In this document: piece after piece, positions 28,063 to 37,753 of the stretch
Layout of the letters: every line of letters begins with the position of its first letter
Numbering within the stretch: the first letter of the stretch is position 1
Assembly: GCA_021848345.1 (NCBI GenBank)
Contig: JAJZUV010000022.1
Coordinates: forward strand, 1 to 51,036
Length of the DNA stretch: 51,036 nt
Reading direction: 5' to 3'
DNA from: Pseudomonadota bacterium
GTDB taxonomy: Bacteria > Pseudomonadota > Gammaproteobacteria > Burkholderiales > Burkholderiaceae_C
Program-made: the position numbers and the translations under genes
The notes under the pieces: generated by a model
Databases searched by the model: none
Told to the model about the DNA's origin: nothing
Seen by the model: only the letters and a program-made list of their open reading frames with translations

Positions 28063-28070
<8 letters not shown>
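26868..28070 (+). CDS. ABC transporter permease, MacB/LolE/DevC type
   Basis: A 400-residue FtsX-like permease with one N-terminal membrane segment ([20 protein letters not shown]), a large periplasmic domain (about 45-275) and three C-terminal segments ([20 protein letters not shown] and others). The cytoplasmic loop [17 protein letters not shown] contacts the ATPase. The ribosome binding site is GCGAGAGG. Its end overlaps the ATPase gene by 8 bases. Confidence 0.9.
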
Positions 28071-28793
<723 letters not shown>

Positions 28794-28797
<4 letters not shown>

Positions 28798-29201
28798 ATC
28801 CGCTCGCCCCCGCAGTGCTCGCACTGGCAGCCCTCGCCGCCTGCGCGCCCGCGCAAGCGGCACCGCGTGCGCCGACGCACCCCGCGCCGGTGACGCGCTG
28901 CGGCTGGTTCGACAATCCCACCCCCGGCAACGCCTGGCTCACCGACCGTCAGGCGCAGTGGGTGATCGGCGTGCAGGGTGGTCACCAGGCCGACGGCGAC
29001 TGGCCCGACTTCCCGGACGACAAGTGGGTCTCCACCAACGGCCACCATGGCTACGGCTGCGCCTGCCTGCGGGTGATCGACGACCCTCGCACCCACGAGA
29101 TCCGGCGCATCCTGCGCGCCCGGCCCCGTCCTCTCGAAGCCTGCGAGCGCGATCCGGCACTGCCCCGGCGCCACCCGGTGGCCGACTCGGCGCAGCGCTG
29201 A
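28794..29201 (+). CDS. DUF4087 secreted protein
   Basis: A 135-residue protein with a signal peptide ([18 protein letters not shown], cut after AQA or lipidated at the Cys of LAAC) and the DUF4087 core [38 protein letters not shown], then YGCACLRV. Four conserved Cys/Gly positions suggest a small disulphide-stabilised domain. It overlaps the ATPase gene by 4 bases (ATGA), so it is cotranslated with the exporter. Function unknown. Confidence 0.85.
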
Positions 29202-29349
29202 GCGCCAGCGCGTCCGCCCGGCGCGGCGGCCTCGGCGCGCCTCGCACCGGCGTGCTAGCCTTCCTGCCCGAACCGCAAGCGGCGCGACGCACGGACCCGA
29301 ACTCGTCGGGCGGCGGCTACGCGGCCCGCCAAGAGGAGCTTCGATCGAT

Positions 29350-30141
29350 ATGGACCTTCAACTCAACGGCAAGCTGGCCCTGGTCAGCGGCAGCACGGCC
29401 GGCATCGGCTACGCCATCGCGCACACCCTGTCCCGCGAGGGCGCGGCGGTCATCGTCAACGGACGCACGCAAGCCGGCGTCGACGCCGCGGTGGAACGCA
29501 TCCGCGCCGACACGCGCGGCACCGTGCACGGCCTCGCGGCCGACCTGAGCCAGGCCGAGGCCGCGCAGGAGGCGGTACGGCGCTTTCCGGGCATCGACAT
29601 CCTGATCAACAACCTGGGCATCTTCGAGGCCAAGGCCTTCGAGGACATTCCCGACGAGGACTGGCAGCGCTTTTTCGACGTCAACGTGCTCAGCGGCGTG
29701 CGCCTGGCGCGCCTGGTGCTCCCCGCCATGAAGCGCGCCAACTGGGGCAGAATCGTGTTCATCTCCAGCGAGAGCGGGGTGCAGATCCCCACCGAGATGA
29801 TCCACTACGGCATGACCAAGACCGCGCAGCTGGCCGTCTCGCGCGGCCTGGCCGAGTCGGTCGCCGGCACCGGCATCACGGTCAACAGCGTGCTGCCCGG
29901 CCCGACCAGCTCGCGGGGCGTGGGCGACTTCGTCGAGGGCCTGGCGCGCTCCAGCGGCAAGAGCGCCGAGCAGGTCGAGACCGAGTTCTTCCAGAGCGTG
30001 CGCCCCAGTTCGCTGATCCGGCGCTTCGCCACCCCGCAGGAAGTGGCCTCGCTGGTCGCCTACGTGGCCAGTCCGCTGGCCTCGGCGACCACCGGCGCGG
30101 CCCTGCGCGTGGACGGCGGCGTGGTCAGGAGCGCGTTCTGA
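29350..30141 (+). CDS. SDR-family oxidoreductase
   Basis: A 263-residue classical SDR. Cofactor motif [12 protein letters not shown] is at residues 14-25, NNLGIFE follows, the catalytic Ser is in ISSESG and the YxxxK pair in YGMTK. NGRT after strand 2 favours NADP(H). The C-terminus reads DGGVVRSAF. It resembles the YxjF/3-oxoacyl-ACP reductase-like branch. Ribosome binding site AGAGGAG is about 11 bases from ATG. It stands alone, 148 bp after the DUF4087 gene. Confidence 0.87.
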   Translation: MDLQLNGKLALVSGSTAGIGYAIAHTLSREGAAVIVNGRTQAGVDAAVERIRADTRGTVHGLAADLSQAEAAQEAVRRFPGIDILINNLGIFEAKAFEDIPDEDWQRFFDVNVLSGVRLARLVLPAMKRANWGRIVFISSESGVQIPTEMIHYGMTKTAQLAVSRGLAESVAGTGITVNSVLPGPTSSRGVGDFVEGLARSSGKSAEQVETEFFQSVRPSSLIRRFATPQEVASLVAYVASPLASATTGAALRVDGGVVRSAF

Positions 30142-30164
30142 GTCCTGCGGCCCGGCTCGATGCG

Positions 30165-30563
30165 ATGAAAAAGCCCTCGGCGACCCAAGCCTGCCCCTGC
30201 GGCAGCGGCCGGGTGCTGAGCGCATGCTGCGGGCCCCTGCTGGAGGGCCGCTCCGTCGCGCCCACCGCGGAGGCGCTGATGCGATCGCGCTACGCGGCCC
30301 ATGCGCTGGACCGCGAGGCCTATGTGCTGGACACCTGGCATGCATCGACGCGGCCGCCGGAGATCGAAAGCCAGGCGGCGCCCCGACCGCGCTGGATCGG
30401 GCTCACCATCCTCGGGCACCAACACCTGGACGACAGCCACGCCGTGGTGGAATTCGTCGCGCGCTACCGCCTCGGCGGTCGTGCCCACAGGCTGCACGAG
30501 ACCAGCCGCTTCGTGCTGGAGGGACAGCGCTGGTACTACGTCGACGGCGATCTCCACGAATAG
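30165..30563 (+). CDS. YchJ-family SEC-C zinc-motif protein
   Basis: A 132-residue protein with an N-terminal SEC-C zinc site (ACPCGSGRVLSACCGPLLEG) and an NTF2-like domain (LMRSRYAAHALDREAYVLDT, FVARYRLGG, FVLEGQRWYYVDGD). This is the usual YchJ/UPF0225 plan at near-normal length, lacking the second SEC-C motif found in longer members. Function is unknown. ATG 30165, 23 bp after the SDR. Confidence 0.88.
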   Translation: MKKPSATQACPCGSGRVLSACCGPLLEGRSVAPTAEALMRSRYAAHALDREAYVLDTWHASTRPPEIESQAAPRPRWIGLTILGHQHLDDSHAVVEFVARYRLGGRAHRLHETSRFVLEGQRWYYVDGDLHE

Positions 30564-30692
30564 CCGGGCCGCGCGCCGGGCCGACAGGTGTCGGCCCATG
30601 AACCCACCACCTCCTCAGGGTCTTTGCGGGCCGCAGCGCCGCTGCGGGGGCTTGCGTCGACAATGCCCCGCGAACCCGTGGGAGGACAAGCC

Positions 30693-31079
30693 ATGCCGAT
30701 CCAGCTCAACCACACGATCGTGTGGTCGTCGGACCCGACGAAATCCGCCCGATTTCTGGCGGAGATCCTGGGAAGGCCGGAGCCGACCCGATTCGGGCAT
30801 TTCCATGTCGTCGAACTCGACAACGGGGTGTCGCTGGACTTCGCGCATGCCGATGGCCCCATTCGCGCCCAGCATTACGCCTTCCTGATCGGCGAATCCG
30901 ACTTCGACCTCATCCTGCGCCGCATCGTCGACCGGGGGCTGGCGTACTGGGCCGACCCCGGGCGCCACGACGCCGGGCGCATCAACCACAACGACGGAGG
31001 CCGCGGTGTGTACTTCCCGGACCCCGACGGCCATTCACTCGAAGTGATCACGCGCCCGTACGGAAGCGCGAGAAGCTGA
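30693..31079 (+). CDS. VOC-family (glyoxalase-fold) protein
   Basis: A 128-residue vicinal-oxygen-chelate protein: IQLNHTIVWSSDPTKSARF, LDFAHADGPIRAQHYAFL, GRGVYFPDPDGHSLEVIT. Candidate metal ligands are His7, the His in QHYAF and the Glu in SLEVIT. Substrate unknown; it is not an obvious glyoxalase I. Start ATG 30693 with GGGAGGA 8 bases upstream. Confidence 0.88.
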   Translation: MPIQLNHTIVWSSDPTKSARFLAEILGRPEPTRFGHFHVVELDNGVSLDFAHADGPIRAQHYAFLIGESDFDLILRRIVDRGLAYWADPGRHDAGRINHNDGGRGVYFPDPDGHSLEVITRPYGSARS

Positions 31080-31107
31080 GCGCCCCCCGCGAAGGCGCTG
31101 CCGAGCC

Positions 31108-33999
31108 TCAGAACCCTGCCGTGTAGCGCAGTTGCACCGTGGTCACCCCCGTGCTGGTGTAGGGCTGGGATCCGTAGGCCACCGACATGCCGACCTGCTG
31201 GGCGCCGCCGAGGCGCAGGCTGGCGCCCAGGCTGGCCACCGGCCGGGTACGGTTCGCCGCGGCGTTGAGCACCAAGGGGCTGAGCGGATCGGAGGAAGCG
31301 TCGGTCACCGATGCCGAACCGCCGGCGTGGTCGAGATCCTGTTCGAGCCCGAGGCTGGCCATGGCCGTCAGGCGCGGAGCCATTCTTCCGTCCAGGCGCA
31401 GTCCCGCCAGCGCGGTGGTCGTCTCGGTCGACAGCTCGCCGTAGCTCAGGGGATCGGTCACGGCGGCGCTGGCGACTTCGGTGTAGGCCGCCAGGCTGGC
31501 CTTGGTGTAGCGCAGGCCCGCGTACGGCACCAGCGCCCAGCCGTGCGGCAGCGCGCTCTGGTAGCTCAACTCGACACTGGCCCCCCGCACGTTGAGCGAA
31601 CTCGACCCAATGCCCGGCTCCGAGGTGCCGCTGACCCCGCGCGTCAGGCTCAGGCCCTGATCGCCATAGCCGGCCGCCACGCGCACCGACAGGCCACGCG
31701 CGTCGGGATGCTGGCTCCACACACCGTAAGCGCCGACCATCGGACGAGTGTCGCGGTAGTTCACCCCGGCGTCGCCCGTGCGGGTCGACAGCCCCTGATC
31801 GGCCCAGGCTCCGATACGCAGATGCCCGTTGACCCGCAAGGCCCCGTAGACCAGCGCGGCGCTTTCGTGCGGACCGTTGCTGCCCATCGTAGAGTATCGG
31901 CCCGCGGCCCCGACACACACGCCTCGGGCGCCGAAATTCCCGCAGTCGATGTCCAGGTCATCCGTCAACTGCGCCGACTGCAGCGCGAACGGCGTGACCA
32001 ACGCCCGGCCGAGCCCCGCCGTCGAGGCGTTGGTGTCCGAAGGAACCGGACCCGGGGTCAGCACCAGGAACACCGTATTGGCGTCGTAGCTGAGGAAATC
32101 GTGCAACAGGCCCAGCGAAGCCCCCTGCACGCTCAGGCTGCCGAAGGTCCCGGAGATTGCGCTGGATGCCGTCAGCAGGGCGTAGCGTCCGGCCGCGTAG
32201 GTTCCGCCGGCGGCATGCATCACGACGCCGCCGGCCAGGGCGGCACTCCCCGTCACGTTCAACTGCTGGGGGCCGCCGGGCTGCAGGTTCATGGCCAGGC
32301 TGCCGCCCGCGCTCTGCGCGTACTGCTTGACCTGCACGTTCCCGGACGCCGCCGTGATGTCGAACACGCCATGGTTGGTGACCGAGGCCGAATCGGCGAT
32401 CGACCCCGCTCCGCTCAGCGCGAGGGTCCCCGCATCGATCGTGGTCGGTCCGGTGTAGGTGTTGACCGCCGACAGGTTCAGCGTGCCCGTGCTGCTGCCG
32501 TCGCTGTCCAGCACGAGGTCGCCCGCCGAGGCGCCGTCCTGGATGGGGCTGGAGACGGTGGTCGTGGTTCCGGTCGCCACGTCGAACACCGGGTCGCCGC
32601 TGAGCGTGATGGGGTTGGAAATCGTCGTGCTGGCGTTGATCCGAAGCGTGGACGGCGTGGTGCTGGTGCCCAGCATGGCCAGGCTGGCGCTGCCCAGCGC
32701 CGCGCCGGTGTCGATGCTCAGCGTGGCCCCGGGCTGCACCTGCAGCGTGCCGCTGAAGGCGCTGGCCGCACCCGGACGCAGGTACACCGATCCCCCCTGT
32801 CCGCTGTCGGAGACGACCAGGGTGCCGGATCCGGTGAGTTGGCCCGAGAACACCGCCTGCTGGCCCGCGGCGTCGATTTCGTTGGTCGTGTTGCCGACCA
32901 GGTAGAAATCGTCGGCTACCTGCGTGGCGCCGGCGCTGACCTGCAGCACGCCCCCCATGAAATACACCGTCCCCGTGCCGGCAAGCGCGCTCGTCAGGGT
33001 CCGCGTACCGCTCGCGATGCTGGCCAGCTGGGTGATCGAGATCATGCCGTTGCCCAGGTTGCCGAGCATCGTGGCGCTGTTGCCGTTGCTTCCCGCCACC
33101 GCCGACAGCAGCGTGAATCCGCTGGCCGTGTAGGAACCGCCTCCGCCGCCGCCGAAACTCAGGTAGCCCGATCCCCCGCCGCCGCCGGAATAGCCGCCGC
33201 CCCCACCGCCTTCGCCCCACCCGGCACCGCCGCCGCCATAGCCTCCGGCCTCGCCATAGGGGTTGGTGCCGCCGCTCATCGACGGATAGGCGCTGCCCCC
33301 CGTCGCATTCGCGCTGGCCTGCCCTGCCGTGAGAAAGCCCCCGCCCCCGCCGCCGTGGTAGTTGGGGTTGGCCTGGCCGCCATTGCCGTTCACGCCGCCG
33401 GCACCGGCCCCGGCCCCGCCGCCGGTGCCCCCCGCGGTCCCCGTCAGCGCGCCGAGGCCGCCGCCGCGGTTGGAGCCGGCGCCGCCGCCGCCGCCGGCCA
33501 CGGCCACCAGGGTGTTGGTGGTGTTGTCGAACACGAAACTGCCGCCCCCGCCGCCGCCGCCGCTGTAGCTGGAGCTCACTCCCTGCCCACCCACGATCAG
33601 GTTCAGCACGTCGTTGGCCTGCAAGGCATAGACGCCCGTGATCTCGGCTCCCGCCCCGCCTTGCCGCGAGTTCGCGCCGTTGCCGCCTTGCGCTCCGAAC
33701 ACGGAGATCTGGTAGGCGCCGGAGCCGGCGACGTCGTAGGTCTGCGCCGAGCCCGTGTAGTGGAAGGTCACGGTCTGCGCCATCGCGCCGTGGGCCATCG
33801 GCGCGCACAGCAGCAAGGCCTTGACCAGCGGCGCCAGGCGAAAGCCGCGCCGGTCCTCGGGCATAGGCCGGAGCCGCCCGGGCGGGGCGCCGGCGATGTT
33901 CGCGCGGGCACCGAGCGCGACGTGGATTCGACGCAGGGTCTTGGTGTCGGCCGCGGCGGCCTGGTCTGGAGGGAAGGGCAAGGGAATCGGCAAGCGCAT
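31108..33999 (-). CDS. Autotransporter adhesin-like protein with an N-terminal glycine-rich domain
   Basis: A 963-residue type V secreted protein. An extended N-terminus leads to a signal sequence (LVKALLLCAPMAHGAMAQ, residues about 58-75). Next comes TVTFHYTGSAQTYDVAGSGA and a Gly-rich block to about residue 300 (GGGGGGSF, GGYGGGGAG, SGGGGGSGYLSFGGGGGG), which resembles the ALK-type glycine-rich domain. A beta-helix passenger with autotransporter-associated repeats follows (NTYTGPTTIDAGTLALSG). The last 280 residues are a beta-barrel ending in LRYTAGF. Start ATG 33999 has AGGA 6 bases upstream; a later start at 33867 is possible. Confidence 0.85.
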   Translation of the reverse strand: MRLPIPLPFPPDQAAAADTKTLRRIHVALGARANIAGAPPGRLRPMPEDRRGFRLAPLVKALLLCAPMAHGAMAQTVTFHYTGSAQTYDVAGSGAYQISVFGAQGGNGANSRQGGAGAEITGVYALQANDVLNLIVGGQGVSSSYSGGGGGGGSFVFDNTTNTLVAVAGGGGGAGSNRGGGLGALTGTAGGTGGGAGAGAGGVNGNGGQANPNYHGGGGGGFLTAGQASANATGGSAYPSMSGGTNPYGEAGGYGGGGAGWGEGGGGGGYSGGGGGSGYLSFGGGGGGSYTASGFTLLSAVAGSNGNSATMLGNLGNGMISITQLASIASGTRTLTSALAGTGTVYFMGGVLQVSAGATQVADDFYLVGNTTNEIDAAGQQAVFSGQLTGSGTLVVSDSGQGGSVYLRPGAASAFSGTLQVQPGATLSIDTGAALGSASLAMLGTSTTPSTLRINASTTISNPITLSGDPVFDVATGTTTTVSSPIQDGASAGDLVLDSDGSSTGTLNLSAVNTYTGPTTIDAGTLALSGAGSIADSASVTNHGVFDITAASGNVQVKQYAQSAGGSLAMNLQPGGPQQLNVTGSAALAGGVVMHAAGGTYAAGRYALLTASSAISGTFGSLSVQGASLGLLHDFLSYDANTVFLVLTPGPVPSDTNASTAGLGRALVTPFALQSAQLTDDLDIDCGNFGARGVCVGAAGRYSTMGSNGPHESAALVYGALRVNGHLRIGAWADQGLSTRTGDAGVNYRDTRPMVGAYGVWSQHPDARGLSVRVAAGYGDQGLSLTRGVSGTSEPGIGSSSLNVRGASVELSYQSALPHGWALVPYAGLRYTKASLAAYTEVASAAVTDPLSYGELSTETTTALAGLRLDGRMAPRLTAMASLGLEQDLDHAGGSASVTDASSDPLSPLVLNAAANRTRPVASLGASLRLGGAQQVGMSVAYGSQPYTSTGVTTVQLRYTAGF

Positions 34000-34194
34000 G
34001 TCTTCCTGGAAAAGGAGCCGAAGGCTCCATGTATCGCAATGATTCCATGAATCGGACACGCCTGAAGCCCCCCCGATCTCGCGGTTGCGCGTCCTTGGGA
34101 GAGCCCGCGTGGGAAGCGCAAGCGGATCGGATGCCCTGGGATGCACCCGACACCGAACATCACGGACTCACCGGCAACGGGCGTCGCCCGCCGA

Positions 34195-34569
34195 TCAGAA
34201 GGATGGCCCGGCCACTCGCTTGACCCTTTGCCAGAGTTCAACCGGAATGTCGTTCTGCCACATCGCGCCCAGCAGCCTTCTGTACCGGGCATCCTCACGC
34301 GCGCGCTGTTCGACCCTCTCGATCATCGCGGCCCCGTGCCGAACCAGCAGTTCCTCCAGAGGCCCCGCGGCGAGGTTCGCGAGCATGATGTCCGAACCAT
34401 CGAGGTTTCTGATCTCCTCGATCAGATCCCAGCAACGTTCGGGATTTTCTTCGCACAGAACCGACAGGGCCGCGAAGGCCCAGAAATTCTCCCGATATTG
34501 CGACGAGCCGGGCTTCGCATGATGAAGCGCAATCCATGCAGCGGCCAGCATCTTCCGATCGTCGGTCAT
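34195..34569 (-). CDS. DUF6869-type hypothetical protein
   Basis: A 124-residue soluble helical protein. The pattern WAFAALSVLCEENPERCWDL, IMLANLAAGPLEELLVRHG and RYRRLLGAMWQNDIPVELWQRV matches the small family I know as DUF6869, which has no established function and is often found beside variable secreted or polymorphic loci. Start ATG 34569; the longer upstream frame has no support. It is 195 bp upstream of the autotransporter on the same strand. Confidence 0.7.
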   Translation of the reverse strand: MTDDRKMLAAAWIALHHAKPGSSQYRENFWAFAALSVLCEENPERCWDLIEEIRNLDGSDIMLANLAAGPLEELLVRHGAAMIERVEQRAREDARYRRLLGAMWQNDIPVELWQRVKRVAGPSF

Positions 34570-34713
34570 CGCGCATCCGGCAAGCAGGCATCCATCGTGA
34601 TGGTGGAGGGTTCGCGCTCCTTCCGGCGCATGGTACCCGCCCCGGCGTGCCTCGCGGCGCCGGCCGGCGGCATGGCCACCGACCGTGGCGGCACGGGGGC
34701 TCCTCTCGAGCCC

Positions 34714-34743
34714 TTGGATCCGCTCGATGAACCTCTCTATAGT
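34714..34743 (+). promoter_or_regulatory. Sigma-70-like promoter for the 318-residue secreted protein
   Basis: TTGGAT (34714-34719) and TATAGT (34738-34743) with an 18-bp spacer. The predicted start is near 34750, about 39 bases before ATG 34789. Confidence 0.5.
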
Positions 34744-34747
34744 GATC

Positions 34748-34777
34748 GGTGAGCGCAACTGCGCCGCTGCGCTCACC
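34748..34777. promoter_or_regulatory. Perfect 10-bp inverted repeat at the transcription start
   Basis: GGTGAGCGCA (34748-34757) and TGCGCTCACC (34768-34777) around a 10-base loop. It overlaps the predicted start and ends 11 bases before the ATG, so it could be a repressor site or an RNA hairpin hiding the translation start, which has no visible ribosome binding site. Confidence 0.5.
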
Positions 34778-34788
34778 CCTTTCGCACG

Positions 34789-35745
34789 ATGGATGAAGCA
34801 ACCGTGCCTCACAGCCAATGGCTCGCCCGCGGCGCCGCCGCAATCATCGTCCTCGCAGGCATGAGGGCCTCGTTCGCGTCTTCCGCCGCGCCTGTCTACC
34901 TGGGCGTGCTGGAGGGGCCCCAGGTCGCGCCGACCCAACCCCATCCCCCCGTGAGCTCCAGGGTGCACGTGCGCGTCGTGTTTCGACGGGAAGGCTCAGC
35001 GTGGAAACCGATGCCATCCGCATTCGGGACCCTCGCGGCACTCCGGGACGCCAGTCGCCACTACCCCGCGAGCCTGGCCTGGACGGTGGTGTACCGCGGC
35101 CGGGACATCGGCCACGTGACAAGCCATGATCCGGGCGTGCTGCACTGGTACGCCGATGCCGGCACGCAGATCCTTTCGACTCCCGCAACGGACATCCCCA
35201 TCGTCCGGGACGGAGCGGGGAACTTCTCCGACGACGACACGCCTGCGCGCAGGAGACCTCTGCTGCTGGTGTCCGCGCCGAATGCCGGGGATCCCCAGCG
35301 ATGGCAACCCACGGTGCTCACGCGCGCCGAAGCCGCGAAGGCCGCGGCCGCCCTGCGCGTGCGGGTTCCCCGCTCGGAGCGCTGCCAGGCACCGGAACAG
35401 GAGCCGGTGCGTGCGGTTCCGTATGGCAACGACAGCATCCAGGTCCTTCGCGCCTACCGCGACAAGGAGGGCGAGGTCCTGTTCGGCGAACGCGTGGCCG
35501 ATCCGCGGGCGAACTGCGACTTCTTCGACGACCCGACCTTCATGGACTACTGGTTCGTGATGGGCAGGCAGGGGCCCGTGCGATATCTGGGCCGTCAGAT
35601 GACGCCGATGGAAGCCGCGGACGTCGATCACAGCGGAAAGTCGGCCTGGATCTTCTACACGTCGCGCGGCGAGGACCGGAGCGGGTACGCCTTGTACTAC
35701 GACGACTTCGCCAAGGTCGCCACATTCGAGTGGATCGATCACTGA
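34789..35745 (+). CDS. Hypothetical secreted protein, 318 residues
   Basis: I do not recognise this family. Residues about 12-32 (WLARGAAAIIVLAGMRASFASSA) form a signal peptide or anchor. The rest is soluble, with HPPVSSRVHVRVVFRREGSAW, LAWTVVYRGRDIGHVTSHDP and a C-terminal FMDYWFVMGRQG, GKSAWIFYTSRGEDRSGYAL. The C-terminus reads like a report of the state of a periplasmic beta-sandwich and two Cys may pair (RCQAPE, NCDFFDD). The gene has its own promoter with an inverted repeat and converges on the LprI-like gene. Confidence 0.65.
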   Translation: MDEATVPHSQWLARGAAAIIVLAGMRASFASSAAPVYLGVLEGPQVAPTQPHPPVSSRVHVRVVFRREGSAWKPMPSAFGTLAALRDASRHYPASLAWTVVYRGRDIGHVTSHDPGVLHWYADAGTQILSTPATDIPIVRDGAGNFSDDDTPARRRPLLLVSAPNAGDPQRWQPTVLTRAEAAKAAAALRVRVPRSERCQAPEQEPVRAVPYGNDSIQVLRAYRDKEGEVLFGERVADPRANCDFFDDPTFMDYWFVMGRQGPVRYLGRQMTPMEAADVDHSGKSAWIFYTSRGEDRSGYALYYDDFAKVATFEWIDH

Positions 35746-35762
35746 GCACGATCGACGCTCAG
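35742..35762. terminator. Hairpin over two convergent stop codons
   Basis: CTGAGC (35742-35747) and GCTCAG (35757-35762) with a 9-base loop. The stem includes the TGA of the secreted-protein gene and the TGA of the LprI-like gene. No U-tract, so a weak bidirectional terminator at best. Confidence 0.3.
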
Positions 35763-36364
35763 GGCCCGTCGCCGCGCCTGTACACCGTGACGTCCTGATC
35801 GTCCAGATCGAACACACGCAGGCGGTCGGCTCCGAGGTCCAGCAGGATCCAGCGGAATTCCTCGCTGTCGCCTTGCGCCTGCAGGGTCAGCGAACAGCCC
35901 TGGGCGCTCCAGCGGCCGGAGGTCTCCGGCCGTTGGTGCAGCCAGGAACTGAAGCTTCCCGCGCCGATCGAAAGTTCCTCGAAAAAGGCGCCCCCGGTCC
36001 CCCGCCAGTCATGCTGCAGTTCACCGCGCCTGGCCTCGCACCAAGGCGCATACGATTCGGCCAGCTGCCCGATGCGCACCGCGTAGGCCTTCGCCAGGCA
36101 GGCTTCGGTCGTGCAGCGCGACTGGACCGCCGAAATCCACGAGCGCTGGCTGCGCTCGAGCTCCCCGGGGTGGTTCGCATGCGCGAGCGCGGCCGAGTAC
36201 ACGCTGTTCAGGCCCTGGTCCGCCGCGCGCAGCTGTCGGCTCCCGCAGATCAGCCGCGCGGGGTCCTCGACTGCGCGCCGGCAATCGATGGCCCAGGCCG
36301 GCAGGCACGCGAGCAGGCCGGCCACGAGGACGATGGCCTGGCGGGGTTTCGGAATCATTCGCAT
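35759..36364 (-). CDS. LprI-domain (lysozyme-inhibitor-like) secreted protein
   Basis: A 201-residue protein with signal peptide MRMIPKPRQAIVLVAGLLAC ending near PAWA. Residues about 28-100 form an LprI-type domain: DCRRAVEDPARLICGSRQLR, LNSVYSAALA, RSQRSWISAVQSRC and CLAKAYAVRIGQL, with the four conserved Cys. The second half (about 100-201) is a small beta-domain of unknown role (WSAQGCSLTLQAQGDSEEFR). Proteins of this group can inhibit lysozyme in the periplasm, but for this member it is inference. ATG 36358 is an alternative start. Confidence 0.8.
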   Translation of the reverse strand: MRMIPKPRQAIVLVAGLLACLPAWAIDCRRAVEDPARLICGSRQLRAADQGLNSVYSAALAHANHPGELERSQRSWISAVQSRCTTEACLAKAYAVRIGQLAESYAPWCEARRGELQHDWRGTGGAFFEELSIGAGSFSSWLHQRPETSGRWSAQGCSLTLQAQGDSEEFRWILLDLGADRLRVFDLDDQDVTVYRRGDGP

Positions 36365-36480
36365 GAAAGGTCTCGCGGGGCGGCTTGCGGGCGTCCGCAT
36401 TGTGCGAGGCGGCTGCGGCGGCGGCAAGGGCGCTGCCGCGCGCGTCCTATGCTGCGAGCTTCGTCCTCTTGGAGACCCGC

Positions 36481-37020
36481 ATGAGCTCGCGTATCGCACA
36501 CCTGCAGCTGCTGGCCGAATACAACCGGTGGATGAACGACAGGGTCTACGCGGCCGCGTCGCGGCTCGGCCCGGAAGATCTGGCGCGCGACCGGGGCGCC
36601 TTTTTCGGCTCCATCCTCGGCACCCTGAACCACCTCGTGGTCGCCGACACGCTGTGGCTGCGGCGCTTCGCACGCCACCCGCGCCAGTGGCCGCAGATCG
36701 CGCCGGTGCTGCAGCTGCCGGTTCCGGCCTCGCTGGACGCCATCATGTTCCCCACGCTGCCCGAACTGCGCCAGCACCGGGGCGAGCTCGACGCATGGAT
36801 CCTGCAATGGACGGCCGCATTGCTCGACGAGGACCTGGACACCCCGTTGCACTACGCCAACTCCAAGGGCCAGCCCTACTGCCGGGAATTGCATGGCCTG
36901 CTGCTCCACGTGTTCAATCACCAGACCCACCACCGCGGACAGGCCACCACGCTGCTGACCCAGGCCGGCGCCGACGTGGGCGTCACCGACCTGCTGGCGC
37001 TGCTTCCCGAACTGGGCTGA
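36481..37020 (+). CDS. DinB-family protein
   Basis: A 179-residue four-helix-bundle metalloprotein. The DinB His triad is visible in LNHLVVADTLW and in HVFNHQTHHRGQ near residue 142. The Tyr/Trp-rich start LLAEYNRWMNDRVY is also typical. Members are nickel- or zinc-binding bundles, some acting as thiol-dependent transferases; the substrate is unknown. Ribosome binding site GGAGA lies 7 bases before ATG 36481. Confidence 0.9.
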   Translation: MSSRIAHLQLLAEYNRWMNDRVYAAASRLGPEDLARDRGAFFGSILGTLNHLVVADTLWLRRFARHPRQWPQIAPVLQLPVPASLDAIMFPTLPELRQHRGELDAWILQWTAALLDEDLDTPLHYANSKGQPYCRELHGLLLHVFNHQTHHRGQATTLLTQAGADVGVTDLLALLPELG

Positions 37021-37190
37021 TCTCCCCGCCGACAGCGCGGCGGGCCGACGGCAGCCCTCGTGGCGCAAGCTCTGTCGCAGCTCTGCGCCGCCCACGGGCG
37101 CCAGCACGCCCGAAGGCCATCGGGGGCACAATAGGGACGGTTCGAGGCGGCCCGCGCCTCCCCTTTCCCGGCTCAGCCCGCGCAAGCCCC

Positions 37191-37661
37191 ATGAACCAGC
37201 GACTCGACTACGCCCGCCTCGGAGCGGATCTGTTCCAGCGCTACCTGGCCTTCAGCCAGACCTTTCACATGGACCACGGCCTGGCGCTGCTGGTCGACAT
37301 CCGGGCCTCCCAGCTCAACGGCTGCGCCTTCTGCCTGGACATGCACGTCAAGCAGGCACGCATGCACGGCGAGCGCGAACTGCGCCTGCACCACGTGGCG
37401 GTGTGGCGCGAATCCACGCTGTTCACGGCCAGGGAACGCGCCGCGCTGGCGTGGACGGAGGCGCTGACCCGGTTGGGTCCGGAAGGCCTGTCCGACGAGC
37501 TCTACGAATTCGGCCGTGCCGAATTCACCGAGGCCGAGCTGGCCGAACTGGCCTTCCGCATCACGGCGATCAACGGCTGGAACCGCCTGAGCATCGCCTT
37601 CCGCACCGCGCCGGGCTCGTTGGACAAGGTCTACGGACTGGACAAGGCCGGCCTCGCCTGA
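37191..37661 (+). CDS. AhpD-like carboxymuconolactone decarboxylase family protein
   Basis: A 156-residue protein with the AhpD-type redox motif CAFCLDMHVKQ (CxxC...H) at about residues 45-55, followed by LAWTEALTRLG and ITAINGWNRLSIAFR. This is the stand-alone alkylhydroperoxidase-like branch, likely a thiol peroxidase-type enzyme rather than a true decarboxylase. ATG 37191 lies 170 bp after the DinB gene with its own leader. Confidence 0.88.
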   Translation: MNQRLDYARLGADLFQRYLAFSQTFHMDHGLALLVDIRASQLNGCAFCLDMHVKQARMHGERELRLHHVAVWRESTLFTARERAALAWTEALTRLGPEGLSDELYEFGRAEFTEAELAELAFRITAINGWNRLSIAFRTAPGSLDKVYGLDKAGLA

Positions 37662-37753
37662 ACCGGCGTGCGGTTTCAGAACAGCCTTGCGGGATTGCGC
37701 AGCAGCAGATCAGCCCGGGCGGCGATTTTTCCCCGGGGAATGCGCCCGACTAC

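Noticed and set aside
33130..33570. Runs of GCC/CCG-type repeats, possible structural DNA element
   Set aside because: They are explained by glycine codons of the autotransporter passenger.
31132..34050. A 972-codon open frame antisense to the autotransporter
   Set aside because: Same effect: the Gly-rich sense codons give Ala/Pro-rich antisense frames without family features.
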